NCBI GenBank assembly: GCA_002412715.1
Contig: DHVP01000025.1
Coordinates: forward strand, 62,524-126,523
From: Deltaproteobacteria bacterium UBA5205
GTDB taxonomy: Bacteria > Desulfobacterota > Syntrophorhabdia > Syntrophorhabdales > Syntrophorhabdaceae
Direction: 5' to 3'
DNA: 64,000 bases
Program-made: the position numbers and the translations under genes
Notes under the pieces: model-generated
Seen by the model: the letters and a program-made list of their open reading frames with translations, nothing else
Database searches by the model: none
Told to the model about the DNA's origin: nothing
Shown: positions 59,861 to 64,000 of the stretch, piece by piece
How positions within the stretch are numbered: position 1 is the stretch's first letter
Layout: every line of letters begins with the position of its first letter

Positions 59861-60966
59861 GGAACCTGCCCGCGGACCTTTCTCTTTTTGAACGCAGGCT
59901 GTGCAGTAATGGGACCAAAAAGGAAGTCGGGCAAATCAAAAGCATACCGATACATCACATCCAAATTCGGGATCTTAAGGTAGATCCGCCCCTCCTTCAG
60001 GCACCGATGGCAGGCCTCACCCACAGCGCCCTCCGGCAGATCTTCTCCGGATTCGGCGGAGTCGGTCTATTGTCAACGGAAATGCTATGGGCAAAAAGGC
60101 TGCCTACTGAGAACGTCAGGATTTCCCCTTACCTGATCAGCACTGTTTCTGAAAAACCGCTCTCCTATCAACTGCTCGTTTCCTCTGACAGGGAAATTGT
60201 CCCGGCCATGGATGCGCTTCACAGGCTTCAGGCCGATGCCGTCGATCTCAACATGGGCTGTCCGCACTGGTCTGTCGGCAAGTCAGGCAGCGGGTTCGCG
60301 CTGATGGAACAACCGGAAAATGCCCGGCGCATCGTGAGCCAGGCCAGAAAACATACGCTCCTGCCGCTTAGCGCGAAAATCCGGCTTGGTGCCGAACTTG
60401 ATGAAGAGGCGTTAAAGAACTTCTGTACCATGCTCGAAGATGAAGGCGTTGATATGCTGTCCGTTCATGCCCGGCTCAAAAAAGAGTCGTTTGCACGAAC
60501 GCCGCGATGGGAGTGGATTGCCGGGATAAAGGGGTGGGTCGGGATCCCCGTCGTCGCCAATGGCGGGATATTCACCGTCCGGGATGCCAGGGACTGTCTG
60601 GACGTCTGCGGCGCCGACGGATTGATGCTCGGCCGCGGGGCGGTTATAAGACCCTGGCTTTTTGCTGAAATCGCCCGGGAGATTTACGGCCGCGACATAG
60701 CCGGTCCGATAGTCTTTCTGCCCGCACTTTATAATACCTTCATAGATCTCATCAACGAGCTTTACCGGCCCGAGCGCCGGCTCGGCAGGCTCAAGGAATT
60801 CACCTATTATTTTGCCAGAAACTATCAATTCGGCCATCAGCTGAGTTCCCGGATCCAGAGCAGCCATAGCGTGGAAGAAGCAAGAGAACGGGCCGCTGTT
60901 TTCTTTGAAAACAACAGTCTTCCACAATCATGCGCCAATGCGGCGACGGGCACAAAACTCAATTAA
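59851..60966 (+). CDS. dus: tRNA-dihydrouridine synthase
   Basis: Up to 371 residues; the N-terminus is uncertain because the leftmost GTG 59851 lies in a promoter, and the family usually begins near the DLKVDPPLLQAPMAGLTHSA block. TIM-barrel FMN enzyme: substrate Cys in DLNMGCPHWSVGKSGSG, AKIRLGAEL with the FMN-phosphate Lys, SVHAR, VVANGGIF and LMLGRGA are all in place. It reduces uridine to dihydrouridine in the tRNA D-loop. It overlaps the LapA-like gene end by 4 bases on opposite strands. Confidence 0.92.
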   Translation: MLQWNLPADLSLFERRLCSNGTKKEVGQIKSIPIHHIQIRDLKVDPPLLQAPMAGLTHSALRQIFSGFGGVGLLSTEMLWAKRLPTENVRISPYLISTVSEKPLSYQLLVSSDREIVPAMDALHRLQADAVDLNMGCPHWSVGKSGSGFALMEQPENARRIVSQARKHTLLPLSAKIRLGAELDEEALKNFCTMLEDEGVDMLSVHARLKKESFARTPRWEWIAGIKGWVGIPVVANGGIFTVRDARDCLDVCGADGLMLGRGAVIRPWLFAEIAREIYGRDIAGPIVFLPALYNTFIDLINELYRPERRLGRLKEFTYYFARNYQFGHQLSSRIQSSHSVEEARERAAVFFENNSLPQSCANAATGTKLN

Positions 60967-61463
60967 CCGGGAGCCCCCGGGCGCGGTGCCGCCCCCGCTC
61001 TTTCAAGCCGGTCTTCCAGTTCATCGATGTATGCCGAAAGCGTGTTTCCCGTCTGTTCCACCGAAGAGCGGAGATCGCTATCGAGTTGGTCCAACCTTGC
61101 CAGTACGGCCGCCGTAGACTGTGCATCCAGGTCCGCCTGTTTTTTCATCTCCGCGTCCAGAAACCCGCGAAGTTCGGTAAAACGCGAGGCCTCGGCGTGT
61201 TCGGTGAGTTCCCGGTTCGACTGAAGCTCCTTCGCGTTACGCCTGGCCTCGAGGAGAAACGACGTCTGCAGATAAACCAAGAAGACAAGGAATAACACCG
61301 CAAGGAAGACCACGATTGCAAGCATGACCAGACCGAGCGGTGCCTCAACAACGGTAACGCCCAGGGAAAGGTTTGTCTTCGTCATGAACGCATTCCAGTT
61401 GAGCGCGGCAAAAACAGCAATTGCCGCAATCGCAATCAGCAAAAACAATGTACGAATCTTCAT
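60963..61463 (-). CDS. LapA-like (DUF1049) inner-membrane protein
   Basis: 166 residues from ATG 61463, with AGGAGG upstream. Two TM segments (about 3-24, RTLFLLIAIAAIAVFAALNW, and 42-70, LGLVMLAIVVFLAVLFLVFL) match the LapA pattern. A long coiled coil (about 75-155) ends in a Pro/Gly-rich tail. In E. coli LapA and LapB control LPS assembly, but there is no lapB here, so the role is uncertain. Confidence 0.75.
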   Translation of the reverse strand: MKIRTLFLLIAIAAIAVFAALNWNAFMTKTNLSLGVTVVEAPLGLVMLAIVVFLAVLFLVFLVYLQTSFLLEARRNAKELQSNRELTEHAEASRFTELRGFLDAEMKKQADLDAQSTAAVLARLDQLDSDLRSSVEQTGNTLSAYIDELEDRLERAGAAPRPGAPG

Positions 61464-61478
61464 AGGGGCTGACCTCCT

Positions 61479-61700
61479 TTACAAATTAACGCCGTATCCT
61501 TCTTGTTGCGTGAGCAACACGGGATACTGGGGACCTTTCAGAACACTCTCGTACCAACCTGCCGGTATAACCCTTATCTTATCTATATATAATTGTAACA
61601 TCCTCGGCCTGATCTGCGACAATATAATCATTTGACCTTCCGGGACAAGCTCATCTATAATCTTCCAGCCATGCACGATTTGAACGCGTGTTACTGACAA
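61479..61700 (-). CDS. Candidate 73-residue CDS upstream of the LapA-like gene
   Basis: The frame from TTG 61700 ends 15 bases before the LapA-like ATG, with the AGGAGG ribosome site in between, which looks like operon spacing. The peptide (YIDKIRVIPAGWYESVLKGP) is rich in aromatic and charged residues like real protein. There is no ribosome site at TTG 61700. Unrecognised. Confidence 0.4.
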   Translation of the reverse strand: MSVTRVQIVHGWKIIDELVPEGQMIILSQIRPRMLQLYIDKIRVIPAGWYESVLKGPQYPVLLTQQEGYGVNL

Positions 61701-61732
61701 GACGATGCCGTAAGGAGGTAAGGGGGATAATT

Positions 61733-62158
61733 ATGGAGAATTCCGGCGGACAGGATAAGCGGGTCGCAGAAATATTAGGGGCCGATAATCTCAAAGTTAC
61801 CCTGAAATCGCTGGTGCTATACAGGGAATATCTGAGGAACAACCTTGATACGCCCTGTACGATGACCGGCATTGAAGGGTTCCCCTGGGAAGAAAAGTAC
61901 GTTCCTGGATTCAGTGACAAAACAGAATATGATGCCTTGGAAACGAAACAGCCGTCATATACCGACATTTATGAGTTAAAACGCTTCGAAGACCTCATCG
62001 ACGAAGGCACGGGGATCCTTGTAAAAGTAAAACGGGTAAGAGACAATCAGCGCTTCATTCTTTACCTTGCATCACTCAAGGCAACCGATGAAGGATCAAA
62101 AAACCACATGCTCCTTAATGATTATAACGTGTGGTTCTCTAAGCCCCCGAAACAGTGA
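61733..62158 (+). CDS. Hypothetical cytoplasmic protein
   Basis: 141 residues from ATG 61733, preceded by GGAGGTAAGGGGG. It is acidic, with many aromatic residues, and has no TM. Segments KVTLKSLVLYREYLRNNLD and GTGILVKVKRVRDNQRFILY suggest a helix followed by a beta sheet, as in small plasma-binding or calcium-type folds, but no family was recognised. It ends 36 bases from the opposing dinB gene. Confidence 0.7.
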   Translation: MENSGGQDKRVAEILGADNLKVTLKSLVLYREYLRNNLDTPCTMTGIEGFPWEEKYVPGFSDKTEYDALETKQPSYTDIYELKRFEDLIDEGTGILVKVKRVRDNQRFILYLASLKATDEGSKNHMLLNDYNVWFSKPPKQ

Positions 62159-62194
62159 AGAAGATGGTCGCCGCCCGGAAACTTTCCCGGCCGG

Positions 62195-63415
62195 TTACAC
62201 GTCGCTGCTTCGCACCCCGGACGGACGCCAGGCCGGGGAAATGACCCCGGGGCCTTCTTCCCGGGTGATTGCCGACGCTAATGTGATCGTATGTTCACCG
62301 AACTTGTCGTTGACAGCATCGACGGCTTTGGCAAGAGAGGCTTTCTTCTCCCGGCCGGTTTCCTGAAAAAGAGGCATCTGACCCCCGTCCTTTGCAAGAC
62401 AGGACAGAGAAACACCGAGAAGCCGTATGCTGTTGCGCAAATGTATCCTGTCGAGGACAGCCACTGCGGAACGGTAGATTTCGCCGGTATCATTCGTGTA
62501 GGCAGGCAAGGTGGTCTGCCTGGTAAAGGTTTTGAAATCCGCATACCTGACGGTCAGGGTAATCTTCTTCCCTTTATGGTCGTAGCGTCTCGCCCTCCGG
62601 CCTACCTTTTCGCTCAGCCTGAGAAGACAGCTCGCGATCTCTTCCCGTTTTACTATGTCTTTCGGCAGGGTGATGCTGTGGCCTATGGATTTCGTCTCGG
62701 GCGCCGTTATCTCCACGGGCCTGTCCAGCCGTCCGTTGCCCATGTCCTTGAGACGTTCCCCCACAGTACCGAAGGTCTTTATAAGAAGGGGAAGGGACGC
62801 CCTCCCCAGCGCACCGCAGGTTGTGATACCCATGGCCCGGAGTTTTTCCTCTGTATGAGGTCCGATGCCCCATAGCTTCTTAACAGGGAGCGTTTCAAGA
62901 ACGGATGCCACGGTATCCTCGGATATCCATTGGAACCCGTCGGGTTTTGCAAGGTCGCTGGCCAGCTTGGCAAGAAGGATATTCGACCCCATACCTACCG
63001 TACAGGTAATCCCCAGCTCATTCCTCACCGTATCTTTGATGGCCCCGGCAAGCCTCTCGGGACCGCCCAAAAGGTGGTGTGAGCCGGTGATGTCGAGGAA
63101 GACTTCATCGATGGAATAGATCTCTATATCAGGGGTGTATCTCAGACAGATATCTTCCAGCTGTTTGCAGGCCCGGGTGTATTTTTTGTTATTACCTGTT
63201 ACAAAGATTATGTGCGGGCACAGTTTCTTTGCCTTGTATGTGGTCATCCCCGTCTTGACCCCGAATGCCCGCGCCTCGTATGAAGAGGTCGTTATGACGG
63301 TTCTCTCTCCGGCACCGGTAACGGCTATGGGTTTACCTTTTAGGGAAGGGTTGTCCCGCTGCTCTACGGAAGCAAAGAACGCATCCATGTCGACACACGC
63401 AATGATTTGTGCCAT
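62195..63415 (-). CDS. dinB: DNA polymerase IV (Y family)
   Basis: 406 residues, within the size range of DinB. Catalytic motifs: CVDMDAFFASVEQRDNP (first Asp, and steric-gate aromatics), the YSIDEVFLDITG motif with the paired Asp-Glu, and the helix-hairpin-helix-like LWGIGPHTEEKLRAMGI. The little-finger domain spans about 240-345. No clamp-binding QxxLF consensus was verified at the end (QMPLF occurs at about 355, a good candidate). It copies across lesions. No LexA box was seen upstream. Confidence 0.93.
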   Translation of the reverse strand: MAQIIACVDMDAFFASVEQRDNPSLKGKPIAVTGAGERTVITTSSYEARAFGVKTGMTTYKAKKLCPHIIFVTGNNKKYTRACKQLEDICLRYTPDIEIYSIDEVFLDITGSHHLLGGPERLAGAIKDTVRNELGITCTVGMGSNILLAKLASDLAKPDGFQWISEDTVASVLETLPVKKLWGIGPHTEEKLRAMGITTCGALGRASLPLLIKTFGTVGERLKDMGNGRLDRPVEITAPETKSIGHSITLPKDIVKREEIASCLLRLSEKVGRRARRYDHKGKKITLTVRYADFKTFTRQTTLPAYTNDTGEIYRSAVAVLDRIHLRNSIRLLGVSLSCLAKDGGQMPLFQETGREKKASLAKAVDAVNDKFGEHTITLASAITREEGPGVISPAWRPSGVRSSDV

Positions 63416-63790
63416 GGCTGATTATACCAGAATTTATTAGAGATTTCGAAGATAAATGGCACTCTTGTAGCTGTACGGACGACAAATAAATTGTTCCTTT
63501 GGCGACAGACACGCCACATTATTTCTGATATTGTTATGGAGAAAAGGTGGACGTCGCGATGATGGCCGGAACCGTGATTATCTTTGCATCGGGAATGGGG
63601 CCTGGGGATGTTCCTTAAGAAGGTAGATAGGCCGATTGGCTTTATATTTTTGTGGAAGGCAGCAAGCAAACAGGTAATGACTTTTTTACTTTTCTACGAG
63701 GAGCGTTCCCCGGGTCCCCTCTGTTAAATCCACCGAACTGTGTTGCTGTGATCGGTGAGATAGAGGCTGCAAGCAAAGGAGGGGATGAAG
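63416..63790. other. Intergenic region before the universal stress protein gene
   Basis: There are 375 bases between the leftward dinB start and the rightward usp start. It must hold both promoters, and there is an AAAGGAGG ribosome site at its right end for usp. No convincing gene, repeat or riboswitch was found. Confidence 0.5.
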
Positions 63791-64000
63791 ATGTTAGCAC
63801 CAACCAGGATTCTTGTACCAACGGATTTTTCGGAGTATTCGGACCGTGCTTTTGGGCAGGCGCTGGATATAGCACGGCAGTATCATGCGCAGGTTTTCCT
63901 GCTTCACGTTGTCCACGAGGATATTCACCGCGGGAATTTCGAGTTCACTTTTCCCGAAGAAGTAGTGCAGGGGATCAAAAATAGCGCGATAGCCCGGGCT
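63791..64000 (+). CDS. Universal stress protein (UspA family), 3' end cut by window edge
   Basis: Seventy codons from ATG 63791, 8 bases after GGAGG; the ATG at 63785 is too close to the site. The start MLAPTRILVPTDFSEYSDRA is the first strand and helix of the UspA fold, and the sequence runs on in the same frame to the window edge. The ATP-binding G-x-x-G-x(9)-G-S/T motif would be in the missing half. UspA proteins accumulate under stress or starvation. Confidence 0.85.
   Translation, partial: MLAPTRILVPTDFSEYSDRAFGQALDIARQYHAQVFLLHVVHEDIHRGNFEFTFPEEVVQGIKNSAIARA

Overview
The window looks like chromosome of a Gram-negative, probably strictly anaerobic bacterium. An outer membrane is implied by a type II secretin, a type Va autotransporter, HtrA and lipoproteins. 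Anaerobic metabolism is suggested by a tungstate-type ABC transporter with two binding proteins and by a 2-oxoacid:ferredoxin oxidoreductase gamma subunit. Codon use is moderately GC-rich throughout. The gene mix fits a deltaproteobacterial (Desulfobacterota) relative, possibly a syntroph; this is an inference from content, not a phylogenetic result. No rRNA, tRNA, CRISPR array or intact insertion sequence was recognised.

Region 1 (1-7667) is a compact, mostly minus-strand type IVB (Dot/Icm, IncI-like) secretion or conjugation cluster. It holds a DotB/TraJ ATPase, a DotC-like lipoprotein, a DotH/VirB9-like protein, a DotI/VirB8-like protein, a DotL-type coupling ATPase and several small membrane proteins, one of them on the opposite strand. 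The cluster runs off the left edge. Region 2 (7668-8092) is intergenic and holds a perfect 30-bp inverted repeat of a dispersed family, a second inverted repeat and an extended -10 promoter.

Region 3 (8093-22834) is core metabolism and information processing: a tup-like tungstate/molybdate transporter, prolyl-tRNA synthetase, an M24 peptidase, a LytTR regulator, a GlcD-type oxidase, a PAS-PAS-GGDEF-HD signalling protein, adenine deaminase, a lone POR gamma subunit and cysteinyl-tRNA synthetase.

Region 4 (22865-28137) is a second accessory block. The minus strand carries a ParB-domain protein, a winged-helix protein, a protein resembling sigma-70 region 2 and a two-TM protein with DotM-like topology. 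Diverging from them are a small unknown protein, a lytic transglycosylase started from TTG, and a small exported protein. Palindromic operator-like sites lie upstream of the ParB gene. This block may be the regulatory or partition part of the same or another mobile element.

Region 5 (28219-35709) is envelope stress and signalling: an OmpR-type regulator and kinase upstream of an HtrA protease, a Gph-type phosphatase, and a LytS-like kinase paired with a receiver-only regulator. Region 6 (35802-46681) is a complete type II secretion core, gspDEFHIJKLMC on the minus strand with gspG transcribed divergently. Region 7 (46830-54573) holds surface and exported proteins: an autotransporter, a 1291-residue seven-bladed propeller plus nine InlB-like repeats, a pentapeptide-repeat protein and a small lipoprotein. 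Region 8 (54835-64000) is mixed: cyclopropane fatty acid synthase, a FemAB-like GNAT protein, shikimate dehydrogenase, a DUF697-like protein, a GNAT gene remnant, tRNA-dihydrouridine synthase, a LapA-like protein, DNA polymerase IV and the start of a universal stress protein.
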